NCBI GenBank assembly: GCA_012800155.1
Contig: JAAZJX010000038.1
Location: 1-24,842 of the forward strand
DNA length: 24,842 nucleotides
Direction: 5' to 3'
Source of the DNA: Candidatus Magasanikiibacteriota bacterium
GTDB taxonomy: Bacteria > Patescibacteriota > Patescibacteriia > Magasanikbacterales > UBA922
A model generated the notes under the pieces. That model had not been told where the DNA came from. It saw only the letters and a program-made list of their open reading frames with translations, and made no database searches. Positions 1-7,197 of this stretch are shown in pieces. Both the position numbers and the translations under genes were made by a program. Each line of letters starts with the position of its first letter. The stretch's first letter is position 1.

Positions 1-2
1 TG

Positions 3-182
3 TTGGCTCGTCTCGTTAAAGGCGGAAAGATATTATCTCATAATAAATTGCCAACACCCCTCTTAATCTCCCCTCAAGGGGAGAATTTACCTGTCATTCC
101 CGTCCGCCTCCACCTGTCATTCCCGCGTAGGCGGGAATCTAGTAAAATAAAATTAAAAAGAAAAAACAGAATAAATATATAA
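3..182 (+). CDS. possible 3' end of a plus-strand gene (unidentified)
   Basis: Frame 3 is open from the window edge to a TAA at 180-182 (59 codons) and is followed directly by a terminator hairpin at 186-216, as expected for a gene entering from the left. The first 20 or so codons (beginning L-A-R-L-V-K-G-G-K-I-L) look protein-like. The rest would translate the palindromic repeats at 67-138 into a basic tail rich in Pro, Arg and Lys. I do not recognise the product. The same bases could be purely intergenic: the repeats are relatively GC-rich, so stops are rarer there by chance, and frame 2 stops at position 17. An inverted repeat (TGTTGGC at 1-7, GCCAACA at 50-56) also lies here. Treat as tentative. 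Confidence 0.25.
   Translation: MARLVKGGKILSHNKLPTPLLISPQGENLPVIPVRLHLSFPRRRESSKIKLKRKNRINI
67..84. repeat. 8-bp palindrome (TCTCCCCT/AGGGGAGA)
   Basis: TCTCCCCT at 67-74 is the exact reverse complement of AGGGGAGA at 77-84, with a 2-nt centre. It is much richer in G+C than the surroundings and sits 4 nt before the next repeat block, which suggests a cluster of mobile or dispersed short palindromes. Confidence 0.6.
89..138. repeat. dispersed-repeat-like element: partial plus complete copy
   Basis: ACCTGTCATTCCCG occurs at 89-102 and again at 112-125. The second copy continues into a perfect hairpin, ATTCCCGC (119-126), loop GTAG, GCGGGAAT (131-138), followed by CTAG. The first copy lacks the second arm and looks truncated. 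The TGTCATTCCCGC...GCGGGAATCTAG type of sequence is, from general knowledge, a very common dispersed intergenic repeat in many bacterial and CPR genomes. That this belongs to such a family is an inference; only the duplication and the hairpin are seen directly. Confidence 0.65.
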
Positions 183-185
183 TTA

Positions 186-216
186 AAAAATACTTTCAAA
201 TTTTGAAAGTATTTTT
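186..216. terminator. bidirectional intrinsic terminator downstream of rplU
   Basis: A 12-bp stem, AAAAATACTTTC (186-197) with GAAAGTATTTTT (205-216), has loop AAATTTT and A/T runs on both sides. On the plus strand more T-rich sequence follows to 224. It lies 40 nt past the rplU stop and just after a possible plus-strand ORF end, so it can serve convergent transcription. Confidence 0.7.
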
Positions 217-255
217 ATTTTTTTGCTTACTTATCAACAAACAAATTTTTTTATT

Positions 256-573
256 TTATGCCTTAACTTCCTTAACTTTTACTTGAGTAAATGGTTGTCT
301 GTGACCACTAGTTCTCTTATATCTAATTTTATTTTTAAACTTCACTACACGGATTTTCTTACCACGACCTTGAACTTCAACATCAGCAGCAATACTTACG
401 CCTGACAAATAAGGTTTACCAATTTTTACATCAGTCCCATCTTCTTTAGCCAAAAGAAGAACTTTGTCAAACACTACTTCTTTACCAGCTTCTACATCTA
501 ATTTTTCTATTTTTAAACTGTCACCAGTTTTGATAAGATATTGTTTTCCGCCGGTTTCAATAACTGCAAACAT
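256..573 (-). CDS. rplU: 50S ribosomal protein bL21
   Basis: Large-subunit ribosomal protein L21, which binds 23S rRNA. The 105-aa product has the usual family length. It opens with the typical MFAVIETGGKQY motif (residues 1-12) and carries the conserved basic C-terminal block KIRYKRTSGHRQPFT (about 82-96) that contacts rRNA. The ATG at 573-571 starts the motif, so the start is secure; no Shine-Dalgarno is visible. In most bacteria rpmA (L27) follows rplU directly. Here a terminator follows instead and the next 255 bases do not encode L27, so rpmA must lie elsewhere. The gene has its own promoter (608-636) although it follows the DUF192 gene on the same strand. Confidence 0.97.
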   Translation of the reverse strand: MFAVIETGGKQYLIKTGDSLKIEKLDVEAGKEVVFDKVLLLAKEDGTDVKIGKPYLSGVSIAADVEVQGRGKKIRVVKFKNKIRYKRTSGHRQPFTQVKVKEVKA

Positions 574-607
574 ATTTATATTAATTTAATTATTAGGAAA
601 CGCTAAT

Positions 608-636
608 ATTCTACAAGAAAATAAGAAATAAGTCAA
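608..636 (-). promoter_or_regulatory. sigma70-type promoter for rplU
   Basis: On the minus strand TTGACT (plus 631-636) is separated by exactly 17 nt from TAGAAT (plus 608-613). Each hexamer is one base from consensus. The predicted transcript starts near 601, giving a leader of roughly 28 nt before the rplU ATG. The -35 box ends 2 nt from the stop of the upstream DUF192 gene. Confidence 0.65.
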
Positions 637-638
637 GA

Positions 639-1112
639 TTATTCTTCCACAAGGGTAATTTTATCCCCTATTTTTAAATCATTTCTTACTGTCCAACCAG
701 CCGGTAATTCCAAAACAACATTAGCTTCCATTCTTGGTAAATAAATCATAAGATCTTCTTCTGGAACATCAAATTCTGGTTTTATAAATGAAGCTATATC
801 CACCACTACCCCATCATTAAACCAAACAATATCTATGGGAAATTTCATGTCTCTCATAACAATTCCATGTTTATCTTTATATCCAAAAACAAATAACATT
901 GCATCATGTTCACCAAAAAACTCCCTACCACTCAAACCTTTATACATATGATGTGGTGTTTTTGCTATCAAAACATTTAACTCAACACCTTTCAAATTAA
1001 CTAAAGCTTCTGGCCATTGTAATTGCCAAATTTTTACAATTATAAAAGCAATTATTAAAATTATTAAAAAAATAATATGCCAAGTTTTTAATTTTTTATT
1101 TTCTTCTTTCAT
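639..1112 (-). CDS. membrane-anchored DUF192 protein
   Basis: A 157-aa protein with a lysine-rich start, one membrane helix (about residues 11-29) and a DUF192 domain (about 42-155). Family hallmarks are YKGLSGR (57-63), DAMLFVF (70-76), IVMRDMKFPIDIVWF (84-98) and LELPAG (134-139), then an LKIGDKI strand near the end. DUF192 proteins are small beta-rich domains, usually secreted or membrane-tethered; their biochemical role is not settled and I do not assign one. The topology predicts a cytoplasmic N-terminus and an extracytoplasmic domain. The start lies 1 nt after the stop of the upstream transferase gene, so the two are almost certainly co-transcribed and perhaps translationally coupled. 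Confidence 0.9.
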   Translation of the reverse strand: MKEENKKLKTWHIIFLIILIIAFIIVKIWQLQWPEALVNLKGVELNVLIAKTPHHMYKGLSGREFFGEHDAMLFVFGYKDKHGIVMRDMKFPIDIVWFNDGVVVDIASFIKPEFDVPEEDLMIYLPRMEANVVLELPAGWTVRNDLKIGDKITLVEE

Positions 1113-1113
1113 A

Positions 1114-2148
1114 TTATTCTTCTTTTTTTGAAAACCAAATTCCTACTATCATCATAAGAACAAATAAAAATAATAAAGCTATTATTTTTTGACTGCTTTG
1201 TAAAAATAAAGTAGTTATGCCAAACAAAAAAGCAATAACATACATAAGCAATACTACCTGCACTTGAGTCAAACCACTATTCAAAAGTCTAAAATGCAAA
1301 TGTTCGGAATCTCCAAGATAAATTGGTTTATTTTTTTGCCAACGACGAATAATAACTCGCCCCACATCTAACATTGGCACACCTATCACTAACAAAGTTG
1401 TAGCAATTTTACTTCCTGAAATAATTGCCAAACAACCTAACATAAAACCAGTAAATAAACTTCCTCCTTCACCTAAAAATATTTTTGCTGGATGAAAATT
1501 AAATATTAAAAAACCAGCTAAAGCTCCAACAAAAATAATTGTTAATAAAGCTACATCTGGTTGATACCACTGCTTTTGTAAACACAAAAAAAATATTACT
1601 AAAGAACCAATTAATACTATACCCGCTACTAAACCATCTAAACCATCTAAAAATTTAGTGGTATACATCATACCCATTAACCAAAAAAATACTATAAAAT
1701 CAGCCAAAGATAAAACTCCCAAAGTAATATTACTTAAATCAAATGGTTGTCCCCAAGGATTAGTAATAAAAACTGGTTTAATTCCAAAAAATAAAACAAT
1801 CAAACTTGCCAAAATAGGAAAAATAATTTGTCTCTTTGGTGTACAAACATATTTATCATCAAAATATCCTCCTATCATCAAAATCAATCCACCAAAAAAT
1901 AAAGCTAATAATTGTCTCAAGCCAATTCCCGGTTCTAATAAATCAGAAAAAATATATAAAAGAAAAACTATTATAAAAAAAGTAAAAAAAATAGCCAAAC
2001 CACCACCATAAGGTATTTTCTTTTTATGTATTTTTCTTTTTTCAGTTTTTGGTTTATCTACTATTCCTAACTTATCCATCACAAAACCAAAAAATATAGT
2101 AAAAAAAATACCTACTAAAAAAGTAATAAAGAAAAAAAACCAATACAT
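1114..2148 (-). CDS. polyprenyl-phosphate sugar-1-phosphate transferase (MraY/WecA family, divergent)
   Basis: Integral membrane enzyme of glycosyltransferase family 4 (WecA/TagO/MraY type), expected to move a sugar-1-phosphate from a UDP-sugar to undecaprenyl phosphate, the first lipid-linked step of a surface polymer. The 344 aa carry about ten hydrophobic segments. Family marks in order: DKPKTEKRKIHKKKIPYGGG (31-50), GGYFDDKY (93-100), FLDGLDGLVAG (166-176), IFLGEGGSLFTGF (223-235) and a histidine-rich cytoplasmic loop DSEHLHFRL (280-288). Several usual metal or substrate positions differ: DDxxD reads DDKYV, the Asn before LxDGLDGL is Lys165, and the FxGDxGS Asp is Glu227. The substrate sugar cannot be read from sequence. 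It lies 2 nt after the Clp-like gene in one operon. WecA/TagO-like is more likely than true MraY. Confidence 0.85.
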   Translation of the reverse strand: MYWFFFFITFLVGIFFTIFFGFVMDKLGIVDKPKTEKRKIHKKKIPYGGGLAIFFTFFIIVFLLYIFSDLLEPGIGLRQLLALFFGGLILMIGGYFDDKYVCTPKRQIIFPILASLIVLFFGIKPVFITNPWGQPFDLSNITLGVLSLADFIVFFWLMGMMYTTKFLDGLDGLVAGIVLIGSLVIFFLCLQKQWYQPDVALLTIIFVGALAGFLIFNFHPAKIFLGEGGSLFTGFMLGCLAIISGSKIATTLLVIGVPMLDVGRVIIRRWQKNKPIYLGDSEHLHFRLLNSGLTQVQVVLLMYVIAFLFGITTLFLQSSQKIIALLFLFVLMMIVGIWFSKKEE

Positions 2149-2150
2149 AA

Positions 2151-4898
2151 TTATCTTTCTATTTTAAATTCCAAATCTCCTTTTAATATCAAAATATCAC
2201 CCCATTGTACTTTATTTGATAAAATTAATTCAGCAATTTTATTTTCTACATTATCCTGAATAGCTCTACGCATTGGTCTGGCACCATATTCTGGATCAAA
2301 ACCAATTTTAACTAAAGCCTCTAAAGCTGTATCTTCTACTTGTAAAGACATACCTCTTTCTTGTAAATCTTTATTAGTTCGTTTTAATAACAAACCAGCA
2401 ATTAGTTTAATTTCATTTTTATTTAAAGGTTTAAATAAAACTACTCCATCAAAACGATTGATAAATTCTGGTTTATAGTATTTTTTCAATTCACCTCTTA
2501 ATAATTGTTGACGAATATTTTCTAAAGAAACTCCTTGAACAAGTTGTTCTTGTACAAAATCAGTACCAGCATTGGAAGTAGCAATAATAATGGTGTTAGT
2601 AAAATCAATAACTCGGCCAGTACTATCAGTTAAACGACCGTCATCAAATACTTGTAAAAATAAATTCAAAATATCTGGACTAGCTTTTTCTAATTCATCA
2701 AGTAAAACAAGAGAAAAAGGTTTTTGTCTCACTGCTTCAGTCAAAACTCCTGTACCTTGTCTACCGGGCTGACCAATTAAACGATAAATACTGCCAACAT
2801 CTTGATATTCACTCATATCAATGCGAATCATTTGACTCTCTCCACCAAAATAAACCGTAGCAATAGTTTTAGCTAATTCTGTTTTACCAACTCCAGTCGG
2901 ACCAAGAAATAAAAAATTAGCAATTGGTTTATTTTTAGAACGCATCTCAACTCTGGCACGACGAAGAGCATTAGCAATAAGACTTACTGCTTCTTCTTGA
3001 CCAATTACTTTTTCATGCATTACTTGTTCTAATTTCATCAAACGACTAGATTCATCTTGAGTAATATTCATCACTGGTACACCAGTTTTTTGACTTACCA
3101 CTGCACCAACATCATCACCAGACACAAGTTGATTTATTCCTTTTTTGTTTTTTACATAAGCTGCCACTTCAGTCATCAATGAAATAGCACTTTCTGGTAA
3201 TTGATGCTCATAAAAAAATCTCTTAGCTAATTGCACACTTTTTTCCAAAGCATCATAAGAAAAAAAGACATTATGTTTATACTCTACTGATCCAACTTTG
3301 GATTCTAAAACTTGAATAGATTGATTTTCATTCATTTCTTTGATATCTACTCTAGCCAATACTGTGCCAAGCTGAGTATTAACAATTCTTTGATTATAAT
3401 TCTCTGTTGTAGCCGTAGCAAAAGTTAAAAATTTTCCTGGTCCAAGATAATCTGCCAAAGTTTTAGCAACATCTACACCACCTTGTTCACCAACTAAACT
3501 AACTAAATCATCAATATTTTTTATAAATAAAATAATATTTTTAGCTCTAGCAACTTCATTCATAATTTTTATCAATCTTCCTTGAGCTTCACTAATAGAA
3601 ACACCTGATAATAAAACTGAAGTGGAAATTTGCACAAGTCTTTTATCTTTTAACCGATCTGGAACATCTTCTTCTACCATTTTTTGAGCAATTCCTTCAA
3701 TAATACTCATTTTACCAACTCCATGTTCACCAACCAAAACAACACTTTGTCTTCCCGCTTCAATAATTCTAAAAATTTCTTGAACCTCCTCATCACGACC
3801 AACTGAATCAGTAATATAGCCATATTTAGCTGCCATAGTTAGATCTTCACTAAAACTGTTCAAAAATGGCGTAGCTACTGCTGTCATCGCTCGATCTAAA
3901 CCATATTTACTTCTTCTCTTAGCAATTTTTTTGAATTTATAATATTGTCTTCTCATTCTTTCACGAATACGCAACCATTCAACTACATTTTCTAATTTAT
4001 TTTTATCTATTCCTATACTATAAAGTAATTCTTGCAATTCTTTTGATTGTCTAATAGTCGCTACCAAAATCTCAGTTACATTTACATATTCTTGATGAAG
4101 ATCATAAGCAATCTCATAAGAATTGAATAAAATTTGTTCTAAATCATCAGATAAAATAGGTAAAACTTTTTCTTGACTAACTTTAAATTGTTTAGCTAAT
4201 TTTATTTGTAAATTTTTTATTGAAACACCTAAGCGTAAAAAAACTGTACTAACTTTGGATGAAGCTAATAAAGCATAAAAAAGATGTTCTACTTCCACTT
4301 TTTCACTACCAGCTTTGTCTGCTAATAAATAAGCTTGTTCCAAAATTTGTCTAGCTTCATTTGTAAATACCAAAGAAATATTTTTTTTATTTTTTCTAGG
4401 CATTTTCAAAACTTCTACCCAAGTTTGTAAAATCTGATCTGAAAAATCTTCCTCAATCATAGTTTTATTTGAATAAGATTTTCCTTCTACAATTTCTACA
4501 ACTTTATTCAACAACAATAGACGATAAAATAAATACATCAAAACAATAATCGCCAACCATAAAAGTATTGGTAAATTACTACCACCAAACCAAAAATGTT
4601 TTGAAAATAATGTTTTCCATAAATTTCCAGAATAAATAAAATAAAAAAATAATCCCAAAAAACCTAAAGCAAAAATCAAACTTCCAATAATTCTAAACTT
4701 ATCCAAAATGCGTCTTGCTTTTCTTACATTGATATGATATTTGGTTAAGGGTTCGCCCCAATACAAAAATTTATTTCTTCTCATTACTCCCATACTCATA
4801 CCTTTGCATTGTGGACATTTTTTAAATTTAATATAACCAGAACTATCACAATTGGTACAAGTCAAAATATTAAATAAAGGATTCTTAACAAGAAACAT
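2151..4898 (-). CDS. membrane-anchored ClpC/ClpB-like AAA+ protein with degenerate first ATPase ring
   Basis: 915-aa Clp/Hsp100 relative. Order of parts: zinc ribbon (C14, C17, C28, C31), two membrane helices (about 70-90 and 108-131), two Clp-N repeats (about 179-240 and 250-310), AAA1 (about 365-600), AAA2 (about 620-800) and Clp C-terminal D2-small domain to 915. AAA2 looks active: GPTGVGKT 666-673, Walker B VLLDEL 731-736, EFINR 811-815, GARP 872-875. AAA1 looks inactive: Walker A ends GVGKM (393-397), the Walker B Asp-Glu pair reads Lys460-Asn461, and the arginine-finger ERRF reads LARV. The AAA2 pore loop (normally GYVGYEEGG) is shortened to GRQGTG (712-717) without an aromatic residue. 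The UVR-type middle domain of ClpC and an obvious ClpP-docking tripeptide are missing. It may therefore act as a membrane scaffold or remodeller rather than a protein-threading unfoldase (inference). Confidence 0.88.
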   Translation of the reverse strand: MFLVKNPLFNILTCTNCDSSGYIKFKKCPQCKGMSMGVMRRNKFLYWGEPLTKYHINVRKARRILDKFRIIGSLIFALGFLGLFFYFIYSGNLWKTLFSKHFWFGGSNLPILLWLAIIVLMYLFYRLLLLNKVVEIVEGKSYSNKTMIEEDFSDQILQTWVEVLKMPRKNKKNISLVFTNEARQILEQAYLLADKAGSEKVEVEHLFYALLASSKVSTVFLRLGVSIKNLQIKLAKQFKVSQEKVLPILSDDLEQILFNSYEIAYDLHQEYVNVTEILVATIRQSKELQELLYSIGIDKNKLENVVEWLRIRERMRRQYYKFKKIAKRRSKYGLDRAMTAVATPFLNSFSEDLTMAAKYGYITDSVGRDEEVQEIFRIIEAGRQSVVLVGEHGVGKMSIIEGIAQKMVEEDVPDRLKDKRLVQISTSVLLSGVSISEAQGRLIKIMNEVARAKNIILFIKNIDDLVSLVGEQGGVDVAKTLADYLGPGKFLTFATATTENYNQRIVNTQLGTVLARVDIKEMNENQSIQVLESKVGSVEYKHNVFFSYDALEKSVQLAKRFFYEHQLPESAISLMTEVAAYVKNKKGINQLVSGDDVGAVVSQKTGVPVMNITQDESSRLMKLEQVMHEKVIGQEEAVSLIANALRRARVEMRSKNKPIANFLFLGPTGVGKTELAKTIATVYFGGESQMIRIDMSEYQDVGSIYRLIGQPGRQGTGVLTEAVRQKPFSLVLLDELEKASPDILNLFLQVFDDGRLTDSTGRVIDFTNTIIIATSNAGTDFVQEQLVQGVSLENIRQQLLRGELKKYYKPEFINRFDGVVLFKPLNKNEIKLIAGLLLKRTNKDLQERGMSLQVEDTALEALVKIGFDPEYGARPMRRAIQDNVENKIAELILSNKVQWGDILILKGDLEFKIER

Positions 4899-4901
4899 AA
4901 A

Positions 4902-5255
4902 TTAAAACATTGACTGAATAAACATATAAATCACAGCTAATGGTAAAATTAGCCAAATACAAAAAACTAAAATACAAAAAACTAACCAAATTAACAAAGC
5001 AAGTGATCTGCCAATAAAATTTACTAAACGCATAAAAAAACTTACCAATCTTCCTTGTAAATCATTTTGTCCAAACATTGGTACAAAAATATTTTTCAAC
5101 CAAAGTCCAGGAGCTAAATAAAGATTACCATCTTTAAATAATTGCAGAGAAAACAAAAAAGCCTGTTTAACACCATCTGTATACCACCAAAGTGGAAAAA
5201 AAACAAAATCCAATAAAAAATCAAAAAATATTCTTTGTAAAACTAACATCCACAT
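4902..5255 (-). CDS. small hydrophobic membrane protein, partner of the Clp-like gene
   Basis: 117 aa, not recognised. It is rich in Phe, Leu and Trp, with hydrophobic stretches at about residues 3-25 and 80-114 and a possible amphipathic middle (about 30-75) containing several Gly and Pro. No catalytic motif is visible. The stop is 3 nt before the Clp-like start, and it is the first gene of the four-gene operon after the promoter at 5355-5363. The obvious hypothesis is a membrane partner or adaptor of the Clp-like protein, which itself carries two membrane helices; this rests only on position. Confidence 0.75.
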   Translation of the reverse strand: MWMLVLQRIFFDFLLDFVFFPLWWYTDGVKQAFLFSLQLFKDGNLYLAPGLWLKNIFVPMFGQNDLQGRLVSFFMRLVNFIGRSLALLIWLVFCILVFCIWLILPLAVIYMFIQSMF

Positions 5256-5354
5256 ATTCTATTTTTAATTCTTAGTTTATAATTCATAATTCCTATTTTT
5301 TAGATCATTTAAACCTGTATTTTAAACTATAAAATAATAAATAAAAGCAATAAT

Positions 5355-5363
5355 ATTATACCA
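5355..5363 (-). promoter_or_regulatory. extended -10 promoter of the membrane protein/Clp-like operon
   Basis: On the minus strand TGG-TATAAT gives a perfect -10 (plus 5355-5360) with the TG extension (plus 5361-5363). No good -35 is present because the T-tract of the preceding terminator occupies that place. The predicted leader to the ATG at 5255 is about 93 nt. The remaining stretch 5256-5354 is AT-rich with no other feature that I can see. Confidence 0.55.
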
Positions 5364-5370
5364 CAAAAAT

Positions 5371-5390
5371 AAAAAAACTCCCATCGGGAG
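5371..5390 (-). terminator. intrinsic terminator of the mraZ-rsmH-ftsL operon
   Basis: Read on the minus strand: CTCCC (plus 5386-5390), loop GAT, GGGAG (plus 5378-5382), then seven T (plus 5371-5377) and more T-rich sequence. It lies 17 nt past the ftsL-like stop and immediately before the next promoter, cleanly separating the two operons. Confidence 0.85.
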
Positions 5391-5407
5391 CAATTTTATT
5401 AAAAATT

Positions 5408-5749
5408 TTATCTCATAGCCATAGCCGTACCAACTAGAGAATCATATTGAAAATTATCTGCCACTATTAATTCTGTACCTACTAATCTTGATTGAATACT
5501 TTGCATAGATTTACTGGAAGCAAGATGAAATTGTATTTTTTGATTTTCTCGTTCTAATAAAGTAATTTTATTTTCTAATTCATTCATTTCATAACCCTTA
5601 GTAGAAATAGAATTGATCTGCACCATATACATTATGCCAAATAAAATACCTACAAAAAATACTGTCAAAGAAACAGAAGAATTTAAAAATCTCTTTCGCC
5701 ATTGCATTTTTATTTCTCTCTTACTTGAATAATTTGCAAATTGATTCAT
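5408..5749 (-). CDS. ftsL: FtsL-like division protein
   Basis: 113-aa single-pass membrane protein: basic cytoplasmic N-terminus (1-23), one membrane helix (about 27-46) and an extracytoplasmic coiled coil rich in Glu, Leu and Asn (about 54-85), then a short tail. This is the architecture of FtsL/DivIC, which recruit the septal synthase complex. Sequence conservation in FtsL is poor, so the call leans on position: it follows rsmH by 10 nt, where ftsL sits in the classical dcw order mraZ-rsmH-ftsL. Unlike the classical cluster, no ftsI, murE or mraY follows; a terminator does. Confidence 0.72.
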   Translation of the reverse strand: MNQFANYSSKREIKMQWRKRFLNSSVSLTVFFVGILFGIMYMVQINSISTKGYEMNELENKITLLERENQKIQFHLASSKSMQSIQSRLVGTELIVADNFQYDSLVGTAMAMR

Positions 5750-5759
5750 ATTTTTAAAT

Positions 5760-6665
5760 TTATATTTTTTCTATTATTCTTAATTTAGCAGAACGAGAAG
5801 GTGGATTATTTTTACTCTCTTCCTCTCCACAAACAATCGGTTTTTTATTAATTATTTTTATATTTTTATTATTTTGTTTTTTAAAATAATGTTTTACTAT
5901 TCTATCTTCTAAAGAATGAAAAGTTATCACTGCCAATCTTCCACCACTCTGCAACACTTCTATTGCTTGTGGTAAAGTTGTTTCCAAAATACCTAATTCA
6001 TTATTTACTTCTATACGCAATGCTTGAAATACTTTAGTAGCTGGATGTAAACCACCTATCCAAGGAACTTCTTTATTAGTTTTTAATTTTTTTCTATAAA
6101 CTTCTAAAATTGTTTCAACCAAATCACTAACTATTGCAAAATTTTTTCCCTGTTTTCTTTTTTCTATAATTTTTTCCGCAATTAAATTACTAAATTTCTC
6201 TTCTCCATAATCTTTAAAAATATTAGATAATTCTTTTTCAGTGCGAGTATTCAAAACATCAGCAGCTGTGCTAATTACCTCTTCCGAATAACGCATATCA
6301 AGATTTTCATCTGGATGTAAAAAACTAAAACCTCTACCTCTTTCATTAAACTGTGGAGTAGACCATCCCAGATCAATCAAAATTGCTTCCGGTACAAAAC
6401 TATTTTCTTCTACAATTTTTTTTAAATTAACAAAATTTGCTCTTACTAAAATAATTTGACTAGAAAATCTTTCTAAATATTGTCTAGCGCGTAAAATTGC
6501 TTCTGGATCAGCATCAATACCTAATAAACGACCTTCTTGTCCAATTTTTTCTAAAATTTTTTCACTATGTCCTGCATCACCCAAAGTACAATCAATTACA
6601 TAAGAACCTGATTTTAAATTCAAATTATCAATAACTTCATTTAATAACACCGGTACATGTCTCAT
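5760..6665 (-). CDS. rsmH: 16S rRNA (cytosine-1402-N4)-methyltransferase RsmH
   Basis: SAM-dependent N4-methylation of C1402 in the 16S rRNA decoding centre. The 301 aa match the usual length. Motifs: HVPVLLNEV (3-11), the SAM-binding loop DCTLGDAGHS (25-34; the family usually reads DGTLGGAGHS, so two positions differ), LLGIDADP (47-54), ILIDLGWSTPQF (95-106) with RGRGFSF (109-115), NLDMRY (121-126), ATKVFQALRIEVN, and ITFHSLEDRIVK in the last quarter. The start is 11 nt after the mraZ stop, without a Shine-Dalgarno site, in the conserved mraZ-rsmH order. Confidence 0.96.
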   Translation of the reverse strand: MRHVPVLLNEVIDNLNLKSGSYVIDCTLGDAGHSEKILEKIGQEGRLLGIDADPEAILRARQYLERFSSQIILVRANFVNLKKIVEENSFVPEAILIDLGWSTPQFNERGRGFSFLHPDENLDMRYSEEVISTAADVLNTRTEKELSNIFKDYGEEKFSNLIAEKIIEKRKQGKNFAIVSDLVETILEVYRKKLKTNKEVPWIGGLHPATKVFQALRIEVNNELGILETTLPQAIEVLQSGGRLAVITFHSLEDRIVKHYFKKQNNKNIKIINKKPIVCGEEESKNNPPSRSAKLRIIEKI

Positions 6666-6676
6666 ATCAATTTTAA

Positions 6677-7108
6677 TTACACACCTAATTCTGACATTTG
6701 TTCAGCAATTCTATTACTTTCAAGTTCTGTTTTCTTTTTATATTCATTCCATTTTTTAGCATCCCAAAGTTCCAATCGATTATATAAACCAGCTACAATA
6801 ATTTCTTTTTTCAAACTAGCGTATTGACGCAAATAATCTGGTAAAATAATTCTTCCTTGTTTATCAATAGTCACATCCATTGCTCCTGCTAACATCAAAC
6901 GAGCAAAAGCTCGAGTATTAGCTTGCGCAAATGGTAAATTGGCAAGTTTCTCAGCTAATTTTTGCCACTCTTTTTTGGTATACAAAAATAAACAATTATC
7001 TAATCCTCTAGTAACAACTGCGCCTGATGCTAAATCTAAACGAAATTTTTTTGGTACAGCCACACGCCCTTTTTCATCTAAATTGTGGGAATATTCACCA
7101 ATAAACAT
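6677..7108 (-). CDS. mraZ: transcriptional regulator MraZ
   Basis: DNA-binding regulator of the division/cell-wall cluster made of two SpoVT/AbrB-like repeats; in other bacteria it forms a ring-shaped oligomer that binds TGGGN-type repeats in its own promoter. The 143 aa begin MFIGEYSHNLDEKGRVAVP and carry the DxxGR signature twice, D11-R15 and D82-R86, as expected. First gene of the mraZ-rsmH-ftsL operon. Upstream lies a near-consensus promoter with four box-like repeats at exact 10-bp steps (7198-7233), so autoregulation is very likely. The ATG at 7108 begins the family motif; no Shine-Dalgarno is seen, and the predicted leader is about 107 nt. Confidence 0.97.
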   Translation of the reverse strand: MFIGEYSHNLDEKGRVAVPKKFRLDLASGAVVTRGLDNCLFLYTKKEWQKLAEKLANLPFAQANTRAFARLMLAGAMDVTIDKQGRIILPDYLRQYASLKKEIIVAGLYNRLELWDAKKWNEYKKKTELESNRIAEQMSELGV

Positions 7109-7197
7109 AGTTTATAAAACAAAGAGTTTGATAAATAGACAAGCATTTTATTTATCATCCTCGTTTTAAATAAGTTTTTTAAAGAGAAAGCGGTATT

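Noticed and set aside
231..239. TTATCAACA, a one-mismatch DnaA box
   Set aside because: Isolated and imperfect; very likely chance in A/T-rich DNA.
223..405. Plus-strand open frame opposite rplU
   Set aside because: Antisense shadow of the rplU coding sequence, with no promoter or recognisable protein.
1658..2011. Plus-strand 117-codon open frame
   Set aside because: Lies wholly antisense to the well-supported transferase gene; Lys/Ile-rich composition without motifs.
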